A DNA stretch of 64,000 nt from Levilactobacillus zymae (lineage in GTDB: Bacteria > Bacillota > Bacilli > Lactobacillales > Lactobacillaceae). Each line of letters opens with the position of its first letter. Within the stretch, counting starts at the first letter, position 1. Location of the stretch: positions 1,116,001-1,180,000 of the forward strand of contig NZ_JAVLAS010000001.1 in the NCBI RefSeq assembly GCF_032190635.1, in the 5' to 3' direction. Shown here piece after piece: positions 46,175 through 55,868 of the stretch. The notes under the pieces are model-generated. The model saw only the letters and a list, made by a program, of their open reading frames with translations, ran no database searches and was not told where the DNA came from. A program made the translations under genes and the position numbers.

Positions 46175-46879
46175 ATGAGTAATCATTTGGAAGCGAAAAA
46201 GGGCGACATTGCGGATACGGTCTTAATGCCTGGGGACCCGTTACGGGCCAAGTACATTGCCGAAACGTACCTAGACAATCCGGTATGTTACAACAAAGTG
46301 CGGAATGCCTTCGGGTATACCGGGACCTATAAGGGTCACCGGATCTCCGTTCAAGGGACCGGGATGGGGATTCCTTCAATCTCCATCTACGCCCACGAAC
46401 TGGTCACCGAATACGGTGCTAAGAAGCTCTTCCGGGTCGGGACATCCGGCGGGATGAGCCCCGATGTGCACGTTCGTGACGTGGTTTTAGCCCAAGCCGC
46501 AACCACTGATTCTTCCATTATTCACAATATCTTTGGTGGGGGCATCTACTATGCGCCAATCAGTGACTTCGGTCTGTTGGATAACGCCTACCACGCCGCT
46601 AAGGACTTGAACATTCCGGTTAAGGTGGGGAACGTCTTGGCCGAAGACCGGTTCTACAACGACGAAATGGACCGGCAAAAGTTGGTTGATTACGGGGTCA
46701 TTGCGACCGAAATGGAATCTGCAGCGCTCTTCTTGATCGCCGCAAAGTACCACGTCAAGGCAATGTCCGCTCTGACCATTAGTAACCACCTGATTACCGG
46801 TGAATCCACGACGCCTGAAGAACGGGAAAAGTCCTTCGATGATATGATTAAAGTCGCCTTGGAAGCCGCTATTCGCTAG
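46175..46879 (+). CDS. deoD: Purine nucleoside phosphorylase, DeoD type
   Basis: Hexameric PNP of 234 aa that splits purine (deoxy)nucleosides with phosphate. Phosphate-binding GDPLRAKYIAETYL is near the N-terminus, VGTSGGM follows, and EMESAALF and the catalytic Asp region (SNHLITGE) lie in the C-terminal half. CTAAGGAGG precedes the ATG. It is third in the deo operon; its product feeds DeoB. Confidence 0.96.
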   Translation: MSNHLEAKKGDIADTVLMPGDPLRAKYIAETYLDNPVCYNKVRNAFGYTGTYKGHRISVQGTGMGIPSISIYAHELVTEYGAKKLFRVGTSGGMSPDVHVRDVVLAQAATTDSSIIHNIFGGGIYYAPISDFGLLDNAYHAAKDLNIPVKVGNVLAEDRFYNDEMDRQKLVDYGVIATEMESAALFLIAAKYHVKAMSALTISNHLITGESTTPEEREKSFDDMIKVALEAAIR

Positions 46880-46940
46880 ATCTTTGGTTAACCGTTCATC
46901 CTGAGAGATGACCACCCTGAATCACTAAGGAGGCAACACT

Positions 46941-47891
46941 ATGACTGAGACCACGGATCAACGGATCGCCCAAGGGCTAACCGTCGCGAAGCTGTACTAT
47001 CAAGCGGACCAAAGTCAAAGTCAGATTGCCCAGCAACTTGGAATCTCCCGGCCCACGGTTTCCCGGCTCTTACAATTTGCCCGGAAACAAGGCCTGGTCC
47101 GTATTCAGATTATTGATCCGGTTCAAGACGTGCAGACGCTCGAACAGGCGTTACACGACGCCTACCACGTGGAAGTACACGTGGTCCCGACGCAACTCAC
47201 GGCAGCTAACGAAGTCCTCAATACCGTTGGGCAGTACGCAGCCCGTTACCTCGAAAGCATCGTGGCGGAACACGATGTCATCGGGATTGGTTGGGGGAAA
47301 ACAATCTACGCGATTGGCCAAAATTTACAACCCGATACCCTGACGGGGGTGGAGGTGATTCAGCTGAAGGGGAGTGTCAGTTACTCTACGGAGCATACCT
47401 ACGCGTACGAAAGCATTGATGCCTTTGCCAATGCCTTTCACGCCATGCCCCAGTATCTGCCACTACCGGTGATTTTCGACCACCAACAAACTAAGGAATT
47501 GGTGGAAGCGGAACGGCACATTCAATACCTCTTACAGCTGGGTGAAAAAGCCAATATCGCGATTTATTCGGTCGGCACCGTGCGCAACACCGCGCTAGTG
47601 TTTCAGCTAGGCTACCTTCAAGAGAAGGAAAAGCGCTACCTGCAACAGCGCGCAGTGGGGGATATTTTCTCCCGGTACATCGATGAAAATGGTGAAATCG
47701 TCGATGCCGAGTTGAATCAACGAACCATCGGCATTGAACTAGATAGTTTGCGCCACAAGGACCATTCGATCCTGGTGGCGGCGGGCGATGCCAAAATTCC
47801 CGCAGTCAAAGCAGCCTTGCGGGGCGGGTATCCCAATTGCTTGATTATTGATCAACACGCAGCAGCAGAGCTTTTAAAAGCAACAACGTAA
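46941..47891 (+). CDS. deoR: SorC-family deoxyribonucleoside regulator DeoR
   Basis: Transcription regulator of 316 aa in the SorC/DeoR(Bs) family. The N-terminal helix-turn-helix is QSQSQIAQQLGISRPTVSRL near residues 26-45, and the rest is the phosphosugar-binding domain (DVIGIGWGKTIYAIG, LVAAGDAKIPAVKAAL). By analogy with B. subtilis DeoR it would respond to deoxyribose 5-phosphate. CTAAGGAGG precedes the ATG. It follows deoD by 61 bases and is followed by a terminator. Its placement inside the operon suggests it controls its own genes. Confidence 0.9.
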   Translation: MTETTDQRIAQGLTVAKLYYQADQSQSQIAQQLGISRPTVSRLLQFARKQGLVRIQIIDPVQDVQTLEQALHDAYHVEVHVVPTQLTAANEVLNTVGQYAARYLESIVAEHDVIGIGWGKTIYAIGQNLQPDTLTGVEVIQLKGSVSYSTEHTYAYESIDAFANAFHAMPQYLPLPVIFDHQQTKELVEAERHIQYLLQLGEKANIAIYSVGTVRNTALVFQLGYLQEKEKRYLQQRAVGDIFSRYIDENGEIVDAELNQRTIGIELDSLRHKDHSILVAAGDAKIPAVKAALRGGYPNCLIIDQHAAAELLKATT

Positions 47892-47899
47892 GCGACAGG

Positions 47900-47936
47900 G
47901 GCAGTCCGCCAGCCGAACGGCGGCGACTGCCTTTCG
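47900..47936 (+). terminator. Terminator after deoR
   Basis: GGCAGTCCGCC pairs with GGCGGCGACTGCC, followed by a few T residues. It partly insulates pdp from the deo genes. Confidence 0.65.
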
Positions 47937-48005
47937 CTTATCCAGATAAGCAGTAGACCTGGCGTCCGATGGGGCGTCAATGACTAGAAATGGAGTGACC
48001 TAAGC

Positions 48006-49304
48006 ATGAGAATGGTTGACATTATCGATAAGAAACGTAACGGCGGTGAACTGACAAAAGAAGAAATCCAAACCTTCGTTGACGGGGTCGTTTCCGGTGA
48101 AATTCCCGATTACCAAACCAGTGCCTTTCTGATGGCGACCTACTTCAAGGACATGACCGATGCGGAACGTTCCGAATTGACCATGGCCATGATGAAGTCT
48201 GGTGACCACCTGGACCTCTCAAGTATCGACGGCATCAAGGCCGACAAGCACTCGACCGGTGGGGTGGGTGACAAGACCAGTATTCCGTTGGCCCCAATCG
48301 TGGCGGCCTTAGGAATTCCGGTACCCATGATTTCCGGCCGGGGGTTAGGCCATACCGGTGGGACCTTGGATAAATTGGAAGCGATTCCAGGTTACACGGT
48401 TGAAATCAGCGAAAAGGACTTCCTCAAGCAGGTCCAAGACGTCAAGTGTGCCATTGTCGGGGCTACCGGGAACATCGCTCCGGCCGACAAGAAGATCTAC
48501 GCCTTACGGGACGTCACCGACACGGTGGACTCCATTCCGTTGATTGCCAGCTCCATCATGAGCAAGAAGATTGCTTCCGGCACCGACGCCTTAGTCATCG
48601 ACGTCAAGACCGGTTCCGGGGCCTTCATGAAGACCTTGGACGACTCGCGGGAATTAGCCCACGCGTTGGTTGAAATCGGTAAAGGGGTTGGCATGGATTG
48701 CATGGCCATCATCTCCGACATGAACCAACCGTTAGGGAACGCTATCGGGAACGCCTTGGAAATCAAGGAATCTATCGACATCCTGAAGGGGAACGGACCG
48801 AAGGACATTACCGACCTTGTCTTGACCTTAGGGGCCCACATGGTCGTGATGGCCAAGAAGGCCGACAACCTGGACGATGCACGCAAGATGTGTGAACAAA
48901 CCATTACCGATGGTTCTGCCCTCAAGAAGTTTGGCGACATGGTGGCTACTCAAGGTGGGGACCGCAACGTGGTTGACCACCCAGAAATCATGCCTCAAGC
49001 CAAGTTCAAGATTGACTTGCCTGCTAAGACGGCTGGGGTGGTCAGCAAGGTCGCAGCCGACGAAATGGGGATTGCCTCCATGTTACTCGGTGGTGGTCGG
49101 CAAAAGGCTGACGACAAGCTGGATTACGCGGTCGGCATCATGATGAACAAGAAGATCGGTGACCAGGTCAAGGAAGGCGAACCCCTGTTGACCATCTACA
49201 GTGACCGTGAAGACGTGGACGACATCAAGCAGTTGTTGTACGACAACATCGAAATCAGCGACCACGCCGAACCCATTACGTTGATTCACGAAACGATTCG
49301 GTAG
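48006..49304 (+). CDS. pdp: Pyrimidine-nucleoside phosphorylase
   Basis: Cytosolic enzyme of 432 aa that splits uridine, thymidine and deoxyuridine with phosphate, feeding deoB. The thymidine phosphorylase family motif is [17 protein letters not shown] near residues 81-97, followed by [20 protein letters not shown] (cut at 20). GGAGTG precedes the ATG. It extends the deo module downstream of deoR; no clear separate promoter is visible in the 114-base gap. An insulated terminator follows at 49440. Confidence 0.96.
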   Translation: MRMVDIIDKKRNGGELTKEEIQTFVDGVVSGEIPDYQTSAFLMATYFKDMTDAERSELTMAMMKSGDHLDLSSIDGIKADKHSTGGVGDKTSIPLAPIVAALGIPVPMISGRGLGHTGGTLDKLEAIPGYTVEISEKDFLKQVQDVKCAIVGATGNIAPADKKIYALRDVTDTVDSIPLIASSIMSKKIASGTDALVIDVKTGSGAFMKTLDDSRELAHALVEIGKGVGMDCMAIISDMNQPLGNAIGNALEIKESIDILKGNGPKDITDLVLTLGAHMVVMAKKADNLDDARKMCEQTITDGSALKKFGDMVATQGGDRNVVDHPEIMPQAKFKIDLPAKTAGVVSKVAADEMGIASMLLGGGRQKADDKLDYAVGIMMNKKIGDQVKEGEPLLTIYSDREDVDDIKQLLYDNIEISDHAEPITLIHETIR

Positions 49305-49439
49305 AATTATTTCAAAATCTAGTTTGTCGAACTAGCAGCTTCAGCGCTTCCGGACCAGTCAGCAATGGGCTGGAACGGGTGTAACCTTAGTCGATTATTC
49401 AAATCGATTAGGATAGCGGTTTACGAATAAGCACGACCT

Positions 49440-49482
49440 AAGAGACGGTGTCGGAACGAGTGTTCTGATGGCGTCTCTTTTT
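49440..49482 (+). terminator. Terminator after pdp
   Basis: AAGAGACG..TCGGAAC pairs with GTTCTGA..CGTCTCTT followed by T residues. Confidence 0.8.
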
Positions 49483-49726
49483 GACGGTTAAGCTGCTGAC
49501 CTTTTTACCTCCTGGACGTCCTAAAATGGGCGGGTTAACGGACGCATGGATCCTCCCCAAATTGCCCGATTTTGAGTCTTGGTTTGGCCCGTCACCGTGT
49601 CCGGCGACCGGCAAAAATAAAAGTTGCGTTTTTCGCAAAAAAATTAAGCCAGATTAGTGACAGAACCGCCGCTTTTGGCTAAACTTTAGGTAAATGGGTT
49701 ATTTGCAGTCAGGGGATGTTACCGCC

Positions 49727-51151
49727 ATGCTGGAAAACTTATTAGCGGTTATTCGAGAAGAAAATTTATCAGAGCAACTGTATCATAGTTTAGTCGGAAT
49801 TAAATTGACGGAACAACGGGTTGACCAGCAGGGGCAGCTTAGTCGTCGTCCCCAACCGCACGCCTGGGCTAACCGACCGGATCACCCGTATTTACGGGGA
49901 GGACGCCGACCAAGCCAAATCACCGTGGTGACGGAACCCAATCCCAATATTGGGGGCATCCTAGATCGGTTAGATACGCTACAGACGGTGGCTTACCGGT
50001 CTTTAGAGGGGGACGATCGCATCTGGCCGTTGACCATGCCACCGGTGATTGATGCCGCCGAACTGGCCAGTGCCGGGGCGGGCCATCAAGCCGACTGGTT
50101 GACCGGGGTTAAGCTTAGCTATAGTCTGCCGGATCCGGTGATTCATCGGCTCTACAGTCATTACACGGCTGATTTTGATTCCGTGGTGGCGTTTAAAAAC
50201 GAGCTTTATTTCCGGGTTGCCCAGAACTTCGTCCGTTACCAGTGGTTGCTGACCTATCTCTTTGGGGGGGCGCCCTTAGCCGAGAAAGGATTCTTGGACA
50301 CGTTACCGGAGATTCCGCAACGTCCGGTCCGCAGTCTGCGGCACTGTGGCGCCTTTCCGACGGGGACGCCGGTGACCTACACCTCACTGGGAGCCCATCT
50401 CGGGGCACTCCAACGGTTAGCGGCCACCGGTGACGCGACGCCCGCCGGTCCCGTAACGCTGAAGGGCCAACCGACGCCGCAGGACTTCTTGACCGGCGGC
50501 ATTGGGTACCTGGAGTTTAACGGTTTCGACAACACGCCGTTTACCGCTAACGGGGTTAGTCGCCACGCGTTGTACTTCTTAAAGACCTTCATGATTTATC
50601 TGTTGATCACGCCACTACCGACCACCAACCTGGCGGCGGTGTTGGCGGCGGCCCGGCAGCAAAATACCGCTGTGGCCTTAGAACAACCGGACCAACCGAC
50701 GCAGTTTCAGACGGCCGGCGAGGAAATCTTTCAGGCCATGGAAACCATGGCCCACGACCTGCACGCCCATACGGAACAGTGGGGAGCCATTGACGATTTA
50801 GCCGAAGTCTTAACCCATCCGGAGTTGACTCCGGCGGCCAAGATCATGACCCACGTTACGGACCAGAGCCTGATGGATTACGGGTTACGGGTCGCTAACG
50901 CTTGGCGGTACCAGCGCCTGAACAGTGACGCCTTGCTACCGGTGTACCGGGACCTGAATGCCCGTTGCCAACAGTTCATCCTCACGGCGATGCAGGCGGG
51001 GGTCCAATTCTACCAGGTCAAGGACGAATTTGGGGCCGACCTGTTGATGTTCACGTATCAGGGGGTCACCCAGGTTTTACAAGAACGGGATACGCAGACC
51101 AAGACGCCGCGTAAACAACTACAGGCGTTGTTCCCCGAATTGCAATTTTAA
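49727..51151 (+). CDS. gshA: Glutamate-cysteine ligase (GshA-like)
   Basis: ATP-dependent ligase of 474 aa making gamma-glutamylcysteine. It resembles the gamma-proteobacterial-type GshA and the N-terminal half of bifunctional GshF (VGIKLTEQRVDQQGQLS, then TVVTEPNPNIGGILDRLDTL, and HCGAFP). There is no ATP-grasp GshB domain after it, so it would make gamma-glutamylcysteine only, unless a synthetase is elsewhere. I chose the ATG at 49727 with AGGGGAT 10 bases upstream; an ATG at 49694 would add 11 residues. The 18-base gap to the next gene suggests co-transcription with the LysR gene. Confidence 0.85.
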   Translation: MLENLLAVIREENLSEQLYHSLVGIKLTEQRVDQQGQLSRRPQPHAWANRPDHPYLRGGRRPSQITVVTEPNPNIGGILDRLDTLQTVAYRSLEGDDRIWPLTMPPVIDAAELASAGAGHQADWLTGVKLSYSLPDPVIHRLYSHYTADFDSVVAFKNELYFRVAQNFVRYQWLLTYLFGGAPLAEKGFLDTLPEIPQRPVRSLRHCGAFPTGTPVTYTSLGAHLGALQRLAATGDATPAGPVTLKGQPTPQDFLTGGIGYLEFNGFDNTPFTANGVSRHALYFLKTFMIYLLITPLPTTNLAAVLAAARQQNTAVALEQPDQPTQFQTAGEEIFQAMETMAHDLHAHTEQWGAIDDLAEVLTHPELTPAAKIMTHVTDQSLMDYGLRVANAWRYQRLNSDALLPVYRDLNARCQQFILTAMQAGVQFYQVKDEFGADLLMFTYQGVTQVLQERDTQTKTPRKQLQALFPELQF

Positions 51152-51169
51152 ACTAAAGGAAGTGGCGGC

Positions 51170-52054
51170 GTGGAACTCCGGCTACTACGATATTTTTGGA
51201 CAATCGCGGAAGAGGAAAATATTTCGCGGGCGGCGACGATTTTACACGTGACGCAGCCAACGTTAAGTCGCCAATTAAAGGAATTAGAAACGCAGCTCGG
51301 CACCCCGTTGTTTGAGCGGCAAAGTAAGGGACTCGTGCTCACCGAGGCGGGTCTCTTTTTGAAAAGTCGGGCCGCCGAAATCTTACAGCTGACCCAGCAG
51401 ACGGAGCAGGAATTTGCCAACCGGCGCCAACAGCTCTTCAGTGGTCACGTGGCCGTAGGGTGTGTTGAAGCCGATAACTCCGATACCCTAGCGATGATGC
51501 TGGAAGACTTCGTGAGTGATTATCCCCAAGTGACCTTTCACATCTTCAGTAGTGCCAGTGACATTATCACCGATCAGCTGGACAAGGGCTTACTCGACGT
51601 GGCCATCTTATTAGAGCCGGTCAATACCGACAAATACGCGACGCTGACGCTTCCCCGCACCGAAACCTGGGGGCTGTTAGTGGCCGCCGATGCCTTTTTG
51701 GCCCGCCAAGCTGATGTGACGCCGAGTGATCTGGCCGGGATGCCGTTAATGGTATCCAACCGGCCGGAGGTCCAACGATTATTGACCGATTGGTCGGGAT
51801 TGACCCGCGAGCAGCTCAATATTGTAGGCACCTATAACCTGAGCTTTAACGTCCTGCCGCTGGTGGCTCACCAGGTGGCCGCGGCGTTAATGATTGCGGG
51901 GGCGGTGACTAACCGGCAACCGGCCGAAACGCGGTTCATCCCGCTTAAGCCAACCATCCAGACCAACTGCGTGTTGGTCTGGCGCAAGGACCGGGTTTTG
52001 ACGCCGGTCGTGACCGAATTCATTCATTACTTTCAAGACGCGTTCGCCAACTAG
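51170..52054 (+). CDS. LysR-family transcriptional regulator
   Basis: A 294-aa LysR regulator: helix-turn-helix NISRAATILHVTQPTLSRQL near residues 18-37 and a substrate-binding domain after residue 90. GTG start at 51170 with AAAGGAAG upstream. It points the same way as both the gshA-like gene (18 bases upstream) and the flavodoxin/SDR/cupin/CMD cassette downstream, with a 144-base gap to the latter. It is the obvious candidate regulator of that cassette (inference). Confidence 0.92.
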   Translation: MELRLLRYFWTIAEEENISRAATILHVTQPTLSRQLKELETQLGTPLFERQSKGLVLTEAGLFLKSRAAEILQLTQQTEQEFANRRQQLFSGHVAVGCVEADNSDTLAMMLEDFVSDYPQVTFHIFSSASDIITDQLDKGLLDVAILLEPVNTDKYATLTLPRTETWGLLVAADAFLARQADVTPSDLAGMPLMVSNRPEVQRLLTDWSGLTREQLNIVGTYNLSFNVLPLVAHQVAAALMIAGAVTNRQPAETRFIPLKPTIQTNCVLVWRKDRVLTPVVTEFIHYFQDAFAN

Positions 52055-52198
52055 GCGGCGCGTTTTTTGGTGGCCTCAAATCACGTATTGGTATGCTCAT
52101 AAGGCATTGAATCGAAATTAACAAGCATTAGACCTATGACAGTTTCGGTCGTACACTAGGTTTTGTTATCAGGGCGCAACGTTAAAGGAGGGGTGCCG

Positions 52199-52738
52199 AT
52201 GATTGCATTAATCGAGTTTTCATTGCCCGGGGAAACTCTGGTTCACGGCCCAACCCCGGTGGTTCACGTGGGGCATACGGCCCGGGTTGCCCGGTTACTG
52301 GGTGACCGACTGAACGTATCGCCGCTAAGCTTACAGCCGCAGACGACTTATCCGGTCGATTACGAGGCGGTGTTGCGCCGGGCCAAGTTAGAGTTAACCG
52401 GTCAGGCGTTACCGGCCATTCAACCGTTATCGAGTACGACGCTGCAAGCCCCGATTTGGTTTCTGGGCTATCCCATCTGGTTCGGCCACGTGCCCCGCGT
52501 TATCGCCACGTTACTGACCCAGGTGCCAACACCCCCGAAAGTGATCTATCCATTTGTCACCCACGAGGGCAGCGGCCTGGGTCAGAGTATGGCCGACTTG
52601 CAGCGGTTGTGTCCGACTGCCGTGGTCCAACCCGGCTTACCGATTCGGGGGTCGCGGGTTGCCCGGGCGGCCCCGGCCGTGGACCATTGGCTCCAATCCT
52701 ATTTTGATCAACCCAGCATTCAATCAAAGGAGATCTAA
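52199..52738 (+). CDS. Flavodoxin-like protein
   Basis: A 179-aa flavodoxin-fold protein. After a short strand (IALIEFSLPGETLV) it keeps the central WFLGYPIWFGHVPRVIATLL, typical of the flavodoxin family region contacting FMN, and a strand PFVTHEGSGLGQSMADL. The usual first phosphate-binding loop (T/S-x-T-G-x-T) is not clear, so FMN binding may be weak or altered. The ATG at 52199 follows AAAGGAGGGG. It is the first gene of a four-gene cassette, 3 bases from the SDR. Confidence 0.75.
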   Translation: MIALIEFSLPGETLVHGPTPVVHVGHTARVARLLGDRLNVSPLSLQPQTTYPVDYEAVLRRAKLELTGQALPAIQPLSSTTLQAPIWFLGYPIWFGHVPRVIATLLTQVPTPPKVIYPFVTHEGSGLGQSMADLQRLCPTAVVQPGLPIRGSRVARAAPAVDHWLQSYFDQPSIQSKEI

Positions 52739-52741
52739 GTT

Positions 52742-53485
52742 ATGACCGTTAAAGATAAAGTTATCGTGATTACCGGTGCGTCTTCCGGTATTGGTGAAGC
52801 TAGTGCTAAGCTCTTGGCCCACAATGGGGCTAAGGTCGTCTTGGGAGCCCGGCGAGCCGACCGACTCCAAGCCATCGTTCAGTCCATTGAAGCAGCGGGT
52901 GGTCACGCCACCTACCGCGTCACCGACGTCACCCAGCCGACTACGGTGCAGGCCCTGGTCGACCACGCCAAAACCACCTTTGGCGGCTTGGACGTCATTT
53001 TCAATAACGCTGGTATTATGCCCAATTCCCCAATCAGTGCGTTGCACGTCGACGAATGGAACGCGATGATCGACATTAATTTAAAGGGAGTTCTCAACGG
53101 TGTGGCGGCCGTGATGCCGACCTTTACCGCCCAAAAACACGGGCAAATCATCACCACGTCGTCGGTCGCCGGCATCAAGAGTTTTGCCGGTTCCGGGGTT
53201 TACGGCGCGACCAAGTTCGCCGTGCGCAACCTGATGGAGGTCATTCGGATGGAAAGTGCCCAGGAAGGCACCAACATTTGGACCGCATCGCTCTACCCGG
53301 CGGCCATCAACACCGAACTACTGCACACGATTACCGATCAAACCACGGCGACCGGGATGCAACAATTCTACGATGCCGTGGGGATTACCCCGGATGCCGT
53401 CGCCCGGGTGGTTAATTTTGCGGTTGACCAACCCGCAGACGTGAACGTCAACGAATTTACGATTTACCCCACCAAACAGGCTTAA
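52742..53485 (+). CDS. Short-chain dehydrogenase/reductase
   Basis: Classical SDR of 247 aa. The NAD(P)-binding motif TGASSGIG is at residues 11-18, NNAG near 88-91, the catalytic Ser in TTSSVAGIK and the Tyr-Lys pair in YGATK. An Arg-rich stretch after strand 2 (GARRADRL) suggests NADP(H). Ribosome site AAAGGAG overlaps the end of the flavodoxin gene. It belongs to a tight cassette with the flavodoxin-like, cupin and CMD genes. Confidence 0.93.
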   Translation: MTVKDKVIVITGASSGIGEASAKLLAHNGAKVVLGARRADRLQAIVQSIEAAGGHATYRVTDVTQPTTVQALVDHAKTTFGGLDVIFNNAGIMPNSPISALHVDEWNAMIDINLKGVLNGVAAVMPTFTAQKHGQIITTSSVAGIKSFAGSGVYGATKFAVRNLMEVIRMESAQEGTNIWTASLYPAAINTELLHTITDQTTATGMQQFYDAVGITPDAVARVVNFAVDQPADVNVNEFTIYPTKQA

Positions 53486-53504
53486 TTTTAGGAGGAAACG
53501 AATT

Positions 53505-53921
53505 ATGGCTAAAAACGAAAACATCAAGAATGGTATTTTTCCCATGGGTCCCCAGAACGACGCGTACGCTAAGTTCTTCACCGGTCAGAGTTACTTACAA
53601 GGTTTAGTCAACGACCCCGACGTTAGTGTCGGCGTCGGCAACGTGACCTTCGAACCCGGGTGCCGGAACAACTGGCACATTCACCACGACGGCTTCCAGA
53701 TCTTATTGGTAACCGGTGGGGAAGGCTGGTACCAAGAAGCCGGTCAGCCCGCGCGGCACTTGACGGCCGGTGACGTGGTCGTGACTCACGACGGCGTCAA
53801 GCACTGGCACGGGGCCACTAAGGATAGCTGGTTCTCCCACATCGCCATCACGGCGGGCACGCCAGAATGGCTCGAACCGGTATCGGACGAAGAATACGCC
53901 GCTGTGGAAGGAGAGAAGTAA
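53505..53921 (+). CDS. Cupin domain protein
   Basis: A 138-aa single-domain cupin. Metal-binding motif 1 is present as NNWHIHHDGFQILLVTGGEGW (histidines around residues 47-50), with Gly and His of motif 2 in HDGVKHWHGA. TAGGAGG precedes the ATG. It is followed after one base by the carboxymuconolactone decarboxylase-like gene. Cupin and CMD partners occur together in Firmicutes detoxification cassettes; a specific reaction cannot be given. Confidence 0.9.
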   Translation: MAKNENIKNGIFPMGPQNDAYAKFFTGQSYLQGLVNDPDVSVGVGNVTFEPGCRNNWHIHHDGFQILLVTGGEGWYQEAGQPARHLTAGDVVVTHDGVKHWHGATKDSWFSHIAITAGTPEWLEPVSDEEYAAVEGEK

Positions 53922-53922
53922 G

Positions 53923-54240
53923 ATGGCCGCAAAACAAACTGCGGGTCGCGATAACCTGGGGGATTTTGCCCCGAAATTCGCTGAATTAAACGATGACGTC
54001 TTATTTGGGGAAGTCTGGTCCCGCGAGGACAAGTTGTCCGCCCGTGACCGGAGTCTGATCACGGTGGCCAGCCTGTTAACGCAGGGCGTTCCCCAATTAG
54101 AGGCTCACATGAAGATCGCCAAACAACACGGGGTGACTAAAGATGAAATGGTCGAATTGATCACCCATCTGGCGTTCTACGCCGGTTGGCCCAAGGCGTG
54201 GTCCGCGTTTGGCTTAGCCCAGAAAATTTACCAGGATTAA
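53923..54240 (+). CDS. Carboxymuconolactone decarboxylase family protein
   Basis: A 105-aa all-helical CMD/AhpD-like protein. The family stretch is SARDRSLITVASLLTQGVPQ followed by HMKIAKQHGVTKDEMVELIT and AFYAGWPKAW. It lacks the CxxC of AhpD peroxidases, so a thiol-peroxidase role is unlikely. It overlaps the previous gene's ribosome region and closes the cassette; a bidirectional terminator follows. Confidence 0.92.
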   Translation: MAAKQTAGRDNLGDFAPKFAELNDDVLFGEVWSREDKLSARDRSLITVASLLTQGVPQLEAHMKIAKQHGVTKDEMVELITHLAFYAGWPKAWSAFGLAQKIYQD

Positions 54241-54267
54241 ACCAACTTAAACCTAGATTCAATGCTT

Positions 54268-54314
54268 AAAAGGCGTAACGTCACTGCCCCAAGGGGTGGA
54301 TGTTACGCCTTTTT
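54268..54314. terminator. Bidirectional terminator
   Basis: AAAAGGCGTAACGTC pairs with GATGTTACGCCTTTTT. It serves the CMD gene and the converging permease gene. Confidence 0.85.
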
Positions 54315-54332
54315 GTGGTTTGAGATGTCAGA

Positions 54333-55658
54333 CTAATGAGTGGATTGACGGTGCTTTTGGTGCCAGAAGTAGACGGGGAGACCCAAAAGGGTGAGAGCCA
54401 GCCCGGTGACGGCTAACCCCGTTTCGGTGATCAGGGTCGTCACCAGGATGAAGAGGCCCCCGATCAACGCAACCAACGGAATCACGGGGTAACCGGGAAC
54501 CCGGTACGGCCGGACCATGTCGGGCTCGCGGTGGCGGAGTTTGAAGACCGCCAGGAAGATCAGACAGTTAAACACCCACATCACGAAGACTAGCATGTCG
54601 GTCAACAGATCGAAGCTTCCCAGAACCATCATGATCAGGGCAATCCCAATCTGCACGCTACCGGCAAAGTCGGGCACGTAGGTCCGCCGCGAGAGTCGCC
54701 GAAAGTAGGTCGAAAATGGTAGGCTATCCTCTTCGGCCATGGCAAATGGCACGCGCATCCCGGTCAGCGTATACCCGTTAATGGCGCCGTAGACCGAAAT
54801 CAGAATCCCGATGGTCACCAGCTTACCGCCCATCTGACCGAACAGACGCATAGCGGCGTCGGCGGCCGAGTTTTGGTTGCCGGCGATGGCGTCAATCGGT
54901 AAGGTTCGTAAGACGACCAGGTTGACCAAAGTGTAGACCACCGTGATGGCGGCCAGTCCCAAGACGATGGCGCGGGGCAGGTCACGTTCGGGTTTCTTCA
55001 TCTCCCCGGCGATGTTGCCAATGCTGATCCAACCGTCGTAGGCAAACATGGTGGCCAGTAGGCTGGACGCAAAGGCCTTCCCCCAATTAAGATGGTCGCC
55101 GGTGACAATCGGCCAGAGTGGAACGGCCGTATGAGCCGGTGCCAGCAAGCCGAAAATCACGATAATGGCGATGGGAATCAACTTGAACACCAGCGCGACG
55201 GATTGGAGTCGGCCCCCGGCCCGGGCCCCTAGGAAATTAATCCCGGTGATGCTGACCCCACATAAAATGGCGATGGGTAATTGCCAATTGGTCGCCACGT
55301 GAAAGAGGGCGACGAACTGGGTCCCGAAGATAATGGAAAGGGCAGCGATATTTGCGGGGTAGTAGACCAGGATCTGGGCCCACCCCATCAAAAAGCCCAC
55401 GGGTTTACCGTAGGCGTATTCTAGGTACCGCATGGCGCCCCCGGTCTTGGGGATGGCTGCGGCTAATTCGGCACTGGTCAGGCCGGCACAGATGGTTAAG
55501 AGTCCCCCAAAGACCCAGGCCAGTAAGGTCATGTTGGCGGAATGGTTCGCCGCCACCACACTAGCGGTTTTAAAGAATACGCCACCCCCGATGACCGTGC
55601 CCATCACGGTCGCCAGAGCGGTAAATGTCCCAATTTCGCGGCGTAATGCCTTTGCCAA
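54333..55658 (-). CDS. APC-superfamily amino acid permease
   Basis: Integral membrane transporter of 441 aa with about twelve hydrophobic segments. It has the APC start TALATVMGTVIGGGVFFKTA (glycine-rich unwound helix 1 that holds the substrate amino and carboxyl groups) and an LAT/SteT-like pattern (PKTGGAMRYLEYAYGKPVGF). I chose the TTG at 55658 because AGAGG lies about 10 bases upstream; a longer frame to 55748 has no site. Substrate unknown. It is monocistronic. Confidence 0.9.
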   Translation of the reverse strand: MAKALRREIGTFTALATVMGTVIGGGVFFKTASVVAANHSANMTLLAWVFGGLLTICAGLTSAELAAAIPKTGGAMRYLEYAYGKPVGFLMGWAQILVYYPANIAALSIIFGTQFVALFHVATNWQLPIAILCGVSITGINFLGARAGGRLQSVALVFKLIPIAIIVIFGLLAPAHTAVPLWPIVTGDHLNWGKAFASSLLATMFAYDGWISIGNIAGEMKKPERDLPRAIVLGLAAITVVYTLVNLVVLRTLPIDAIAGNQNSAADAAMRLFGQMGGKLVTIGILISVYGAINGYTLTGMRVPFAMAEEDSLPFSTYFRRLSRRTYVPDFAGSVQIGIALIMMVLGSFDLLTDMLVFVMWVFNCLIFLAVFKLRHREPDMVRPYRVPGYPVIPLVALIGGLFILVTTLITETGLAVTGLALTLLGLPVYFWHQKHRQSTH

Positions 55659-55818
55659 AATTACGATGCCTCTTTTCTCTAAATTGACTGATTCGACAAT
55701 TATAGCACGAAATTTCGGGCGTTGACGGTTGAAATCACCGGGGATCATGATGTAACCGGATACAAATCAATTTGCTGAAATTAAGGGGCGGGGGACTAAC
55801 GACGCACGCCGAGTAAGC

Positions 55819-55848
55819 AAAAAGGACGCGGCCAAATAGCCGCGTCCC
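55819..55848 (-). terminator. Terminator after gntP
   Basis: On the minus strand GGACGCGGC pairs with GCCGCGTCC and is followed by TTTTT, about 20 bases after the gntP stop codon. Confidence 0.8.
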
Positions 55849-55868
55849 GGTCAATTAAAAAGTCAGGG

